The notes under the pieces were generated by a model that saw only the letters and a list, made by a program, of their open reading frames with translations, had not been told where the DNA came from and ran no database searches. A DNA stretch of 64,000 nt from Humulus lupulus (Eukaryota; Streptophyta; Magnoliopsida; Rosales; Cannabaceae), in the NCBI RefSeq assembly GCF_963169125.1, contig NC_084797.1, forward strand, positions 95,753,868 to 95,817,867, given 5' to 3'. Of the stretch, positions 24,987-38,200 are shown in pieces (the stretch's first letter is position 1; each line of letters begins with the position of its first letter). Position numbers and translations under genes: made by a program.

Positions 24987-25622
24987 AAGTAGTAATAGTA
25001 ATAGTTGTCGTAGAAGTGGTGGTAGTAATGGTCGTGGTTGTAGTGGTGGAAGTGGTGGTAGTGGTGGTAGTGGTGGTAGTGGTGGTAGGTGTGGTAGTAG
25101 TTGTAGTAGTAGTTAGTAGCAGTAGCAGTAGCAGTAGCAGTAGTGGTAGGGGTCGTGGTCGTGGTAGTGATAGTGGTAACGGTAGTGTCCGTGGTCTTGG
25201 TTGTGGTCATGGTAGTGGTCGTGGTAGTAGTAGTAGTGGCAGCAGTAGTGGTAGTAGTAGTGGTAGAAGTAGTGGTAGTAGATGTGGTAGTAGTAGTGGT
25301 GGTAGTGGTGGTAGTGGTAGTAGTGGTAGTAATGGTAGTGGTGGTGGTAGTAGTGGTAGTGGTGGTAGTGATGGTAGTCGTGGTTGTGGTGGTAGTAGTA
25401 GTAGTGGTGGTAGTAGTGGTGGTAGCAGTGGTAGTAGCAGTGGTAGTGGTAGTGGTTGTGGTAGAAGTGGTAATAGTGGTAGTAGTATTCATAGCTGGAG
25501 TGTTAGTAGTAGTCGCAAGTATTCGTAAGTAGTCGTAGTAGTAGTAATAGTTGTAGTAGTAGTAGTAGTAGTAGTAGTTGTAGTAGTGGTAGTGGTAGTG
25601 GTAGTGGTAGTGGTAGTGGTAG
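21214..25622. repeat. GTA/GTG trinucleotide array, right arm, with 1.66-kb higher-order units
   Basis: This is the same triplet array as on the left. The CATGGAATTTG landmark lies at 22830 and 24488, 1658 bp apart. The GTCGCAAGTAGT landmark alternates between two flanking contexts: one at 21664 and 23339, the other at 22577 and 24235. With the Tat element and its 5-bp duplication removed, the landmark at 4475 falls 1655 bp before the one at 22830, so the period continues across the insertion. The array ends abruptly at about 25622 against a truncated reverse-transcriptase gene. Confidence 0.93.
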
Positions 25623-25627
25623 AGGCG

Positions 25628-28550
25628 AAGTCCCAGAAGTAGAGGCGCCTGGGCACAACCCGAGCTGAGGGCCTAGTAGAGGAAGCAGCTCGGCTTTTAA
25701 AATGCAGTTTTATACGCGAGGCAAAATACCCGATCTGTGTCGCCAATCCTGTTTTGGTCCCGCAACGGGAAGTGGCGGACCTGGATCGACTTTTCTGATC
25801 TAAATAAAGCATGCCCCAAAGATTGCTTCCCCTTGCCGAGAATTGACCAATTGGTGGATGCCGCTGCGAGGCACGAGCTCATGTCTTTCATTGATGCATA
25901 CTCGGATTATAACCAGATCGCTATGAATCCTGCGGACTAGGAACATACTTGCTTCATGACCCTAACCAATGTTTATTGTTACAAGGTCATGCCCTTCGGG
26001 CTGAAGAATGCCGGGGCTACATATTAGAGATTGGTCAATAGAATGTTCGCTGATCAGATCGGGAATAACATGGAAGTGTATGTTGACGACATGTTGGTCA
26101 AGTCAAAAACTGCCGATAACCACGTTCTCGATCTGAAGGAATGTTTTAAGATCTTGAGGAAGTATGGTATGAGGCTGAATCCCCAAAAATGTACCTTTGG
26201 GGTTGCGTCAGGAAAATTTATGGGTTTCATAGTCAACACCACTGGAGTAGAGGCGAACACCGGTAAAATCATTTCTCTACTCGAAATGCCATCACCCTCG
26301 TCGCAAAAAGACGTCCAAAGTCTGACAGGAAGGGTGGCAGCCCTTAATTGGTTCATTTCCAAATCAACCGATAAGTGTTTGCCATTCTATAACCTGCTTC
26401 GGGGAAATAAAAAATTCGAGTGGACCGATGAGTGCGAGCGTGCCTTCCTCGACCTGAAAGCACATTTAGCCGAGCCACCTGTGTTGTCTAAACCAACAGC
26501 AGGAGAGCCTCTTTTTCTTTACATGGCTGTCACGGATGATGTGGCTAGCGCCGTGCTGGTCCGGGAAGAGGATCGGTCTCAGAAGCCGGTCTATTACATT
26601 AGCAAAAGGCTCCTCGGAGCCGAATCTCGGATCCATTGATGGAAAAAATGGTGTTCTGCCTTATCAAGGCCTCCAGAAAAATTAGGTTGTATTTCCAGTC
26701 CCATTCAATCCATGTCAGAACCGATCAACCTTTGAGGCAGGTACTGCAGAAACCTAATGCATTGGGACGTCTTTTGAATTGGGCCATCGAGTTCAGCCAG
26801 TTCGAGATACTATACGTACCACGAACTGCGATCAAAAGCCAAGCTCTGGATGATTTCATGGAAGAGTGCACTGGATTCCAAGAGGAACTGGTGGAACAAC
26901 CGGTGCAGGTTTTGTGGAAAGTCTTTGTGGATGGTTCGTCTAATGAGAACGGGTTAGGAGCTGGAATCGTTTTGGTATCCCCCGAGGGACATCGTTTCCA
27001 CTCCGCGTTACAGTTCAGATTCGAAGCGTCCAACAACGAGGTCGAATACGAAGCTTTGTTGGCTGGGCTAAGGGTGGCCCGGGAGCTGAAGGCCAGGGCC
27101 ATCCAGTGCTATAGTGATTCCCAGCTCGTGGTAAACCAGGTGTCAGGGGAATACCAGGTGCGGGGAACCAAGATGGCAGCCTACTTGGCCAAGGTAAAGA
27201 AGGAGTTGTCCGCATTTGAGTACAGCCTAGTCGAACAGATCCCTCGGGAGCAGAACGCCAGTGCTGATGCCTTAGCAAAGTTTGCCACCTCCAGGGAGGC
27301 CAAAACCTTAAGCTTGATACCGATGGAATTCCTGGAAAGTCCAAGCGTAGAGGAGGCCGTGAGAGAGGTCGAGATGATTGATGCCAGGCCAACCTAGATG
27401 ACTCCCATAGTCGAATACCTCACAACAGGAAAGTTACCTGAAGAGCGGAGCGACGCGAGGAGGGTACTTTACCAAGCTCCGAGGTATGCAATCGTAGATG
27501 GGACGTTGTACCGACGTGGTCTTTCTTTGCCTCTTCTGCGATGTGTTCTGCCAGATGAGGCCAAGACTATTCTGCAAGAGGTGCATGAAGGCTTTTGTGG
27601 GGATCACGCTGGGTGGCAAAGCCTGGCCTTAAAGACATTGAGGCAAGGATATTACTGGCCCACTCTATCAAAGGACTCAATTTCTTACGTCCAAAAGTGT
27701 GACAAGTGCCAGCGGTTTGCCACGATCACCCGAGCTCCCCCAATCGAGCTGAAGATGATCTCGTCTCCATGGCCATTCACGGTCTGGTGGATTGACTTAG
27801 TCGGTGCCCTACCCACGGGAAAAGGAGGAGTTCGCTATGCGGTAGTAGCTATTGACTACTTCACGAAGTGGGCAGAAGTGGAGCCCCTGGTGAAAATAAC
27901 ATCAAAGAGAGTCCTCGATTTTGTGGTTAAGAATATTGTCTGCCGATTCGGACTGCTGAAGAAGATCATGTCGGATAACGGAACTCAGTTCGATAGCGAC
28001 CTCTTCACTGAATTCTGTGGAAGGCACGACATAATTAAAAAAATTTCCTCTATGGCCTTCTCCAAGGCTAATGGGCAAGTCGAGGCTGTGAACAAAACGC
28101 TCAAGGTAAGCCTTAAGAAGAGGCTTGACGAAGCTAAGGGAGTTTGGCCCGAACAGCTCCCTCAGGTGCTATGGGCATACCGGACCTCACACCGAACTTC
28201 GACGGGACATACTCCTTTCTACTTTAAGAAGTGAAGCTGTCCTTCTTGTCGAAACAAAGATAGCCTCGCACAGAGTCCGGGCGTTTAGCCTAGAACAGAA
28301 TGATAAATTGCTTAGCGCGTCCCTCGACCTAATTGACGAAAAACGAGAAGCTTCACAGCTGCAGCTCGCGCATTATCAACAAAAAATCACTCGTTATTTC
28401 AACTCAAGGGTCAAAATACGCATCTTTAACTTAGGAAACCTGGTGCTCCGAAGGCTCTTTTTAGCCGGTAAGGATCCCAAGGATGAAGTATATTTCTTGT
28501 ATCGTTGTATGTTTCCATGTGCGTATAGGCTTAAAAGAGCGTGTTCAAAG
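25628..28550 (+). pseudogene. pol of Tat-2, degraded
   Basis: The region begins at a degraded RRLG-type motif before reverse transcriptase. FIREAKYP and VANPVLV follow, then a frameshift near 25760. It continues through DFSDLNKACPKDCFPLPRID, YVDD (near 26080), the ordinary RNase H, a second RNase H (VDGSSNENGLGAG, near 26930) and integrase with a D, D-35-E triad at 27794, 27974 and 28082. Stops: TAG 25938, TAG 26025, TGA near 26637 (with frameshift), TAG 27395. Another frameshift and small deletion near 28234 disrupts the integrase C-terminus. The products resemble those of Tat-1 but are a different family. Confidence 0.9.
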
Positions 28551-28576
28551 TAACCGAGAAAGATCTCTTTTTGATT

Positions 28577-28587
28577 ACTTGGGGGGC
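28577..28587 (+). other. Internal polypurine-like G tract of Tat-2
   Basis: ACTTGGGGGGCA follows pol and is next to TGTACCCCGAG. It looks like an LTR junction, but the 118-bp array and antisense gene follow, and the real LTR starts at 53015 after a second G tract. Confidence 0.5.
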
Positions 28588-28600
28588 ATGTACCCCGAGA

Positions 28601-28711
28601 ACCAGGTCCTAAAACTTAGAAGTTGGTTAAATTGATTAACCAGTGTTATTTCTAAAAAGCACGAGGTGTCGATAAAACTAGCGCGAACTAAGTTTTTAAA
28701 ATTAATATCCT
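28601..28711. repeat. 118-bp tandem repeat, first unit (split by CACTA-1)
   Basis: The unit starts ACCAGGTCCTAAAAC and runs to the CCT at 28709-28711, where CACTA-1 is inserted. It holds 111 bases; the missing 7 bases are at 46045-46051, which together make exactly 118. Confidence 0.9.
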
Positions 28712-28712
28712 C

Positions 28713-28871
28713 ACTACAAGAATTTTAGCATAATATAACACCTAAAAATCACAATTTTCAAAAGACGCTACGGTTAAATATGAAAAATTAGGCGCGCTCT
28801 TGGTACAGTAAATTTTAAAGCCCGCCACTAGCTTTTCCATCTCCCCCTCTAATATTCTATCAGCCCTAAAG

Positions 28872-28915
<44 letters not shown>

Positions 28916-31900
28916 ATCTTCTTCTTCACAGATCAACCCTAACCGCGTTCCCCTCTCTATCGCTTTTTCTCTCCCTCTAAAAATAGTCACACACACTCCA
29001 ATCTCTTGCCTTCTCTCAATCTCTCGTTCTTCCCACTCACAGTGACTCTTTCTTTCGCTCTCTCTAGTTTGGAACCATCGTTTACCGACCTCTCTCTCTC
29101 ATTCTCTTTCTGATGTGGGTGCTAAGGATCAATGATGAAGGGTCCCAGGAAAGGGCTTTGGGACAATGATGAAAAGACGCAATAAGGGGCGAAACAGATG
29201 CTCCCCAAAGTTCTTTGACCCTTTCTTCTCCCTAGCGCGAACCAGAGGCCTTTCCTCCATGGGCGATGGGCAAACTAGTCTGTCCATTATGTGAAGTAAG
29301 GTAACTTTAACCCATTTTTTTAATTTATGATATATGAAGTATGATTTATATGTAAACTAAGGTAACTGAGCCTGTCAATTTTGATTTTTTTTTTTTTGTT
29401 GATTTATGGATTTGAAAGTTTAAAATCCTAAACCTCAAACATTTAATGGTCCGAATTTTCTCAAATTTTTATAGTTTTTTCTTGCCATTATATATGTAAC
29501 ACTTGATCATGCTCTTTGATGGTTTTTTTTTTTTTTGCAGTTTATTTTAATATTGATTGTGTTCATGTTGCCATTTACGGACCAAAAGCAAACCGTTGAA
29601 GCAAACCACGACCACACCCCTGCTGAAGCCTCCCTCACGCAGCTGAAGCACACCACGACCACACCCGTGTTGAAGTCGTTGGGTCTCTCGTCCCTCCCCC
29701 TCTGTTTATCTCTCCTGCTGGCTATGAGCAAGAACAGAAGACCTTTATTTATCTCTGTAAGAGGTATAGTTTGTGTTTTTTTTCTTTCAGATTTCAATAT
29801 CAAGAAAACATTTTGAATATTATCAGTATATATATATATGTGTGTGCTTGTGTTAGAATTATTTCTAAAATCTTGACTTTCATATGTATAGGCTCGTTTG
29901 GCTCTCATTTTTTAGATTGAGCGTAATTTTCTCAGAGCTTGTGTTTGTGAGAACTAGTTTTGTCAGAGAGAAAGGTGTTGAAAAACTCAATCTTCGAGTT
30001 GTAATTTTTTAGTATGTACTATTGCTTTGTGTGACTGGAACCAAGTAATTTTAATTGTGTTTCTTCTCTTAATTTCTCAGTTATTTTTCATTTCTACTTT
30101 CATGCTACTTCTTTTGTGTTAAATCTAAGTGTTTTAAATCATGGATTTGGAGTAGTTAATCCTCAGTGTGCCTTAGAGTTTGGTTGTTTGGGCCTATGGG
30201 AAATTTTTCATGTTTTGTATGTCACTATCTTTTGTGGCATTTTTGGCTTGTTGGTCTTATTTCTTCTATGACAGACTTTGTATTGTTATGTTTTCTTATT
30301 TTGATGAATATATTTGGATACTGCCTTGGAATTTTTTCAGCATATGATTATCTTATTTCTATTTGGTTGGAGGTCTATAAATAAGAGTCACCTTTTGATT
30401 TTGTATTTCTATTTGGTTGTGATTATGTTGGTTTTTGTGAGTGTTGAAGAACATGTTTGAAGGGTTCCCTTTCTTATTTCATTTATGTGCACAATAGCTA
30501 TTTGTTTAGTTGATTTTCCTTAGTTTGAATGCCTCCATGCACGACTAATATGAAGGGTTAAGTAAGGTATATACTTATTCAAACTACTGGATAGATTGAG
30601 ATTCTTGACTCATTGGAATTAATTCACCCAAAGTAAATGGAACTTTTAGGTAAATTAAGAGTGATTTTAAAATAAATTAATTAACCATATAACTATTGAG
30701 TATTCTCTTGATGACAACACTTAGTCAATACCTTACTATTGTATTTGTTAGTGTCTTTAGTTCTGTTAGTATTACTGTTAATATAGACTCTACCTGTAAC
30801 TAATTGTAGTTAGTATCTACAGTGGTTAGAATTGCTTGTGTTGGTATTTTTGTAGTTACCTCTCCTTTAGTCCTTTTTGCTGTATTTTTTTGTATGAAGT
30901 TAGGATTGTCTAGATTTGATTTATACATGTTGTATTATATGATTTTATTAAGCTTTTGTTATAAGTGTGAACTGAAGCTCTACTCTCTTAAAGTTAAACT
31001 ATTATTATTTGCATATCTTTTTTTTGCAATTGTATTTCATTTGCATGTTTTAGGTTCTTGATCACAGAAGTGAAAAGACATTTAAATTTTGCATGTTTAG
31101 TAAATTTGTTCTTCTATTTTATTAGTTATCTTTTTGCCTGAAATACTATGTTTTGCACACTACCTTTATGTATTTTTTTGTAATGATGAAATGGAGATCA
31201 TTGGCACTTGTCTAATTGAGGATACAACCAAATTGGATTGTGAGATTTTGGCCATTTGATAATTGAAAATTTGCTTCCATATGGAAGCAATTTATGAAAT
31301 TATTGAAACCTGCCGTTCTTATTTGATAATGACCAAGTGCTTAGCTCCAATTACTCAACATGGTATGTACTCAACTCAGTTTTTTATTTTGTTTCTTAGT
31401 CATTGAGTTAATATAATATATGGCTTCAGTTTATTCTTGTTTCTTTCCTGGCCTTTTATTTTCTTGAGTTCTTTGATTCCTTCCAGCTTTTCCCCTATTA
31501 TGAAGTTGTTTTTGAACTAAGAGAGATGAGTAGGTATTTAGCAACTTTATTTTATAATTTAATTTATATTAATAATAAGGAGGGAAAGAATCCATTGAGC
31601 ATTTCTGTGGCTGCCTAGTAACTTCCCCACCGCTACTGGATTAGCTTCCCCTCCTGCTGGTTTAGCTTGTTTTGGTAATATAAAAATTTTAAGTCTTTCT
31701 TCTTTTCATACAGATGTAGTGTTGTTTTAACCGTTTTTCTTCTTAAGTATAGTTAAAAGAACCATAGTTTTGATTGTGTTTTCTAAAGTGATAAAGTACC
31801 ATTAACTTGATTTAAAATGTATGTTAAAGTGATCTTTGATTTATTTTTAATCATTATGCAACAAATTTTCATTACATGACTGGTTATGTTTTATTATTTG

Positions 31901-32795
31901 ACATAATTTTATATTTTCTTGCATACTGGTTATTTATATTTTTAGCTTTATAATATGTTTGATTTTTGTTGCTAGAACTTTTATAAATAAACCTTACATT
32001 TTCACATTATGGTTGTGTCAAGATCCTTTAAGTAGGCTTTAATTTGTTGGTTTTGCTTAAATATTATTTCTTTGGTTTGTGCTATTGCTTTTGTTTTTAA
32101 TAATTTCTTTTGCTGCAATTGATGAAGGTAAGCCCTTTCCCCTTTAGTTCAGGTTTATTCTTGTTAATATTTGTATTGGTGTGCGATTTTTCTCCAACTG
32201 TTTTGTATGCTAAAAAATTAAATTGAACAGAATGGTTTAGACTTTAATAACTTTCTGGGTTTGTTTATGAGTTCTAGTAGATTTGTTTTTTTTTTTTTTG
32301 GCAAAATCAATAGACCTCATGCTTTCAATATTCCATTTGGACTTTTGATACATCTGGAAACTGCTTTTGATACATTTGTTGTGTTGTTGTTGGTCTTTAA
32401 TATTATTATTTTTCAGTTTGCTAGCTACTTTCCCAACTTCTGGCCTTTGTATTTTAAACTTTAGTTGTTATTTAACTTTTTTGAGCTGTAGTTTCTAAGA
32501 ACAGAATTTCATATAAAGATAAACTAGGATAGTTGGAACCTTGGCTCTTGTGTTACAATACCTTAAATTTGAATTCATATTTTCATTGATTGGGATATTG
32601 GATACTAAACTTCCTAAACTTATGAACCTTTATGAATTGGAGTAGGGACGGCTTTATCCTTTTATGAGTCGCTTTCGTTAAGTTCACCTGACCTTGGTTA
32701 TGCTATCTATCAAAGCTAGAATAATTAATTCACAGTTTGATGTTAGGACAGCCTAACACTCTGTTTTTTAATTTTATTTTTAATCTTTATTGCAA
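28713..32795 (+). other. Left arm of CACTA-1, no clear gene
   Basis: The first 300 bases are pyrimidine-rich and look like a plant 5' untranslated leader, with a (TC)n run at 28874-28912. The rest is AT-rich and intron-like. A 93-codon open frame at 29535-29816 follows a poly-T/GCAG acceptor-like site but matches nothing I know. I looked for the N-terminal exons of the kinase (glycine loop, HRD region) and did not see them. Confidence 0.5.
28874..28912. repeat. (TC)n microsatellite
   Basis: An unbroken run of about 19 TC units lies near the left end of CACTA-1. Confidence 0.95.
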
Positions 32796-32969
32796 GTATA
32801 TATCATAGACTATGGTCTTGCGAAAAAGTATAGGGATCTTCAAACGCACAAGCACATTCCATACAGGTAACAGATATTTGAGAAATATTATGGTCTTAAG
32901 TATAGTGGAAGGTGTTTATATCATGTGTAATGATTATCACTGTGCTGAGTTTTAACTTATAAATGTTAA

Positions 32970-35232
32970 TGTAACGCCCTGGATAGCCAAGACCGTTACA
33001 CTGTGTAATTATAAAGGTGCATGACTCGCTAATCAAGTCATTAATTTGAAAATGTGTCACTAAACATGTAAGATCTATGGTTAAAAAGGTTTTGGTCTCA
33101 AAAGACTCATTTCATATATTTAAACTGTAGTAAACATGGGATCCCATACAAAACAAAGTTAAAACAAGTTTACAGACTCCCAAAAGTACATGAGTAACCA
33201 CTAGCCATACTAAGGCAAAACAGACAGTCTTCAGGTTCCATGTCCTTGCCTAGACCTCAACCGTGGCAGCCGAGCACCTGGCTATGTACATTCCGCTCGC
33301 TGAGCTCTCCTGTCAGGGCTGATCTAAATTGCCCTTGCCTTTACCTGCACCACGTAGCACCCGTGAGCCAAGGCCCAGCAAGAAAACACCATAGATAACT
33401 CAAACAATAGCAACAGACAAATAGCTTAGTAAGCATGTATACCCATCAGATAATCCACAACAGATATTTAGCATATACATTCCAACACAAGATACATTCT
33501 ATCACATGTAATAATCATATCACATAATTTTCAGGGCCGACGACTTACGCCGCACCCTCTGTTTAACCCACTGACTCTGGCCCGCTTAAACCAAGCTCAG
33601 TGCATAATAAGCTGTCCTCGGCTACCAGTGGCCGAGCCGCGCCCTGTGCGCTAGTGAGACCCTTAGCACCCTTAGGCCGTTTGTTCACTAAATGGCTTGC
33701 ATGGCATAATTCCATCTTTTCAAGCTTCTACAATAGGGAGCCAATAGTCGTGTCTCATATATTCAACCAGGTGCAGTTTTCTTACCTTTAGTCTGTACGG
33801 TTATCGAATTACGAGCAACGTCCCTCAAGCACGATCCGTTCCCGAGCCTAAGCTTTTATCACCTAGCCACAACCAAAGTATAGTGTTTCATAAATACTCA
33901 AATATAGGTTTCCAGTTACAAAACTAACTCCCGGGACTCCTAATTCCACCAGGCATGGTGGCGAAACCAAACCCGAGCACACTAGACCACTTCCCCATGC
34001 TTAAAACCCTCAAAATCTCAAGTGTGCAACCAAGGGCTGCGGCCCCCAAAACCTAGCTGCAGCCCTTCCCCAAAATAGAACCTATACCCTCATTGAACCA
34101 CACACGCACCGCGGACCTTGCCTTGGGTGCCGCGGCGCGCCCCCTTGGCCAAGCCCCCTTGGCTTCTTTGCATGCTAGGGCCGCAGCGCTCTAGAACAGA
34201 GCCGCGACCCTCCTCTTCGAACCCAGATTTTTCACCATTTCAAAACTCAAAACCTTACTTTAAATCATCCAAAAACTTCCCAACTCTTAACCAATTAATT
34301 CCCAACTTCTTTAGCATGATCTAAACAACATAACTCCCAAGAAAACACAGCCTAACACACTCTAATCTCCTCCTTTCAACTTCTAAAACCCAAGTGCTAT
34401 AAACACTCAAACCAGCCACCTAAACTCAATTTAAACCTCTAAACCAGAAGTTAAAACTCACCTTTGTTGTAGAATCACTCCACCAAGCTGTGGCCAAGCT
34501 AAGCTCCCAAGTTCCCTTCTTTAATTCTGCCTTAAAACACCAAAACTGACTTTGTCTCAACACTTAACCAACCCAGCTAGAACTCAGAATTCAAACCACA
34601 GAAAAGATGTTTAGATGCTTACCTTAATCCTTGTTTTAGTGCTTGATAAATCCCTGAGCTAGACCTTCAAATCCTCACTACAAATCCAAGAGATTCCAGC
34701 TAATTTCCCCTTTAGTTTCTTTTGTGTTTCCTTATACGTGAAAGAGAGAGAGATGAAGCTAAGTTAAAGTCGGTTTATGTTTTCTTCCAAAAGCTTCTCT
34801 ATGTCTAACTTATCTATTAAGTTAATCCCAAGGCTCGGGGTGCTGGAACCGTCCCCCAGGCCAAAATGGTGATATCCCCCAGTATTCCCGCCTAGACATT
34901 CTAACCTCAAATATATCTCCATATATTTATTTTCATGACCCGATAATCCTAATTGCTACCCGCTATCTATAATTATTCCCGACTTCTCCAAAGTCATAAC
35001 TTAAACCCCATTGTGGCTTATCCTGCTATCTGACCGCAGAATCATCTTGAGTCGTGCTCAACGAACCTGTCCACATAATAATGTGGTTCTCACATATATC
35101 ACATACCATATTACCACATAATATAATCGATTATCATATAAGCATTATTAAACATATAATTACTCATTAAATCACAATTATTCCATTAATGCCCTCCTGG
35201 CACACTAATCAAGGCCCTTAAGCCTTATTACA
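32970..35232 (-). repeat. 3' LTR of the Tekay element
   Basis: Read on the - strand it starts TGTAATAAGGC and ends GGGCGTTACA. Compared with the 5' LTR it lacks 17 bases just after TGTAA, between two TAA copies; the length difference (2263 against 2280) is exactly that. Confidence 0.93.
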
Positions 35233-35245
35233 ACTATCCCATCCT
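35233..35245 (-). other. Polypurine tract of the Tekay element
   Basis: On the - strand AGGATGGGATAGT directly precedes the 3' LTR. The same tract precedes the LTR at 62071. Confidence 0.8.
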
Positions 35246-35268
35246 AATGAGAATTTCGTCCTCAAAAT

Positions 35269-38200
35269 TTACCTGAATAGCTCGGGATGCTGATCCCGCA
35301 TCGCTATCTCTAGCTCCCAGGTTGCTTCCTCAACCTTGCTATTCCTCCATAATACTTTCACTAATGGAATCGTCTTATTCCGCAGAACCTTCTCTTTCCG
35401 ATCCAAAATCTGAATTGGTCTCTCCTCATAGGACAAATCTGCTTGCAGCTCCAAGTCCTCATGCCTCAACACATGTGTTGTATCAGAAACATACTTCCGC
35501 AACATAGAGACGTGAAACACATTATGAACTCCTGATAAAGACGGTGGCAAGGCTAGCCTATAAGCCACCTGCCCAACCCTCTCTAGAATCTCAAAGGGTC
35601 CAACGAACCGAGGGCTCAGTTTGCCCTTCACTCTAAACCTCCTCACACCCCTCAACGGTGAAACTCGCAGAAACACGTGGTCCCCGACCTGGAACTCCAC
35701 GTTCCTACGCTTAGGATAAGCGTAGCTTTTCTGCCTACTCTGTGAGGCAAGCATCCTAGCTCGAATCTTTTCATTGGCCTCATTAGTCCTCTGAACCATG
35801 TCTGGCCCCAAATATCTTCTCTCACCCATCTCATCCCAATGAATAGGCGATCTGCACTTCCTTCCATATAACATCTCATAAGGAGCCACTCCAATCATGG
35901 ACTGATAACTGTTGTTATATGAAAACTCAACCAATGGAAGATACTTACTCCACGAACCCTCAAAGTCAATCACACATGCCCTAAGCATGTCCTCCAATAC
36001 CTGAATCGTCCTCTCAGACTGTCCATCAGTCTGAGGATGAAAAGCTGTGCTAAACTTCAGCTGGGTCCCCATGGCTCTCTGCAGAGCTCCCCAGATCTTA
36101 GAGGTAAAGATAGGGTCTCGATCAGATACAATAGACTTTGGAACCCCATGGAGATGAACTATCTCCCTCACATACAGCTCTGCATACTGTTCCACAGTAT
36201 AAGTTGACCTAACTGGTAGGAAATGAGCTGACTTGGTGTATCTATCAACTATCACCCACACCGAGTCATGGAGTCCAACTGTCCTGGGTAATCCTCCCAT
36301 GAAATCCATCGTAATGTCCTCCCACTTCCATTCTGGGATACCCAAAGGCTGCAGTAATCCCGCTGGTCGTTGATGCTCAGCCTTAACCTGCTGACAGGTT
36401 AAACATCTAGATACGTACTCAACTACATCCTTCTTCATCCCTGGCCACCAGTATAATGTCCGTAGATCCTGATACATCTTCGTGGTACCCGGATGAAGTG
36501 AGTATGGCGTAGTGTGGGACTCATCCAATATCTCATGCCTAATCCCCTCATCTTCCGGAACACAAATCCGTCCCTGATATCGGAGCAAACCTACCTCTGA
36601 AACTGAATAATCTTTAGTTGTCCCCGCTAAGGCATGCCGCCTACTATCCTGCAACTGCACATCAGTCAACTGTCCCTCCTTGACCCGCTCCAACAAGGTC
36701 GACTGCAAAGTGATATTGGCTAACTGGCCCACCACCAGTTCTATCTTTGCCCTGACCATCTCATCAGCCAATTCTCTCGAGATCTGGGTAGAACTATACA
36801 ACTGTCCTGGGCCCCTCTGGCTCAATGCATCTGCCACCACATTGGCTTTCCCAGGGTGGTAAAGGATATCACAATCATAATCCTTAACCAACTCCAACCA
36901 ACGTCTCTGTCTCATATTTAGATCCTTCTGAGTGAAGAAGTACCTCAGACTCTTATGATCAGTGTAGATCTCGCATTTCTCTCCATATAGATAATGACGC
37001 CACACCTTCAGTGCAAACACAATTGCGCTAACTCCAAATCATGAGTTGGATACCTCTGCTCATACTCCTTCAGCTATCGAGATGCATAGGCTATGAATTT
37101 CTCATTCTGCATTAGCACACAGCCTAAACCCAACCTTGATGTGTCACAATAGACCATGAACTTCCCTTCCTCCAAAGGAAGACTCAACACAGGCGCAAAA
37201 ATAAGTCGTCGCTTCAACTCCTGAAAGCTGTTCTCACACTTCTCTGACTAGACGAACTTCTGATTCTTTCTTGTCAACTCTGTCATCGGCGAAGAAATCT
37301 TTGAGAACCCCTCTACAAACCTCCTATAGTAACCTGCTAACCCAAGGAAACTTCTCACCTCCGAGGCATTCCTCGGCCTCGGCCAATCTCTGACCGCCTC
37401 TACCTTGGACGGATCCACCTTAATCCCTTCTGCCCCATCTATATGTCCAAGAAAGGTCACCTCTAGTAGCCAAAACTCACACTTCTTAAACTTGGCGTAC
37501 AACTGATGCTCCCTTAACCTCTGTAAGACCTGTCGGAGATGCTGCTCATGATCTGCCTCTGAACTGGAGTATACTAAGATGTCGTCGATGAAGACAATGA
37601 CGAACTAGTCCAAAAAGTCTTTGAACACCCTGTTCATCAGATCCATAAAAGCTACTGGGGCATTGGTCAGACCAAAAGACATGACCAAGAATTCATAATG
37701 CCCATAATACGTCCAGAAAGCCATCTTTGGTATATCCTCATCCTTGATCCTCAGCTGGTGATAACCAGATCGAAGATCAATCTTTGAGAACACCGTCTTA
37801 CCTTGTAGCTGGTTGAACAAGTCATCAATCCTTGGCAGAGGATACTTATTCTTAATAGTCAACTTGTTCAATTCTCTGTAATCGATGTACATCCTCAAGG
37901 TCCCGTCCTTCTTCTTAACAAACAGTACCAGTGCGCCCCATGGAGAGTAGCTAGGCCTGATGAACCCCAAATCCAAAAGTTCTTGTAACTATATCTTCAA
38001 CTCTTTCAGTTCTGTTGGTGCCATCCTGTATGGTGTCCTGGATACTGGTTCTGTCCCTGATGCCAACTCAATCTCAAATTGTATCTCCCTACACGGCGGC
38101 AACCCTGGCAAATCCTCGGGGAAGACATCCAAAAACTCGCACACCAATCTAGTCTCTCCCGGCCCTGCCGGCATAACTCTGGTGGTATCCACCACATTAG

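Noticed and set aside
21337..25532. Similar homopolymeric frames in the right arm, including a Ser/Gly-rich one
   Set aside because: Same triplet artefact; the residue changes only reflect the reading phase.
28587..28620. LTR start (TGTACCCCGAG) after the G tract at 28577
   Set aside because: The 118-bp array and antisense gene follow, and a better LTR start with polypurine tract lies at 53015.
29535..29816. 93-codon frame in CACTA-1 starting MQFILILIVF
   Set aside because: Hydrophobic start comes from T-rich intron-like DNA; contains a short internal duplication and no recognised domain. Too weak to call a gene.
33600..34324. Short + strand frames in the Tekay LTR (also at 41359-41565)
   Set aside because: The same frames occur in both LTRs on the strand opposite to the element genes, with no known domain.
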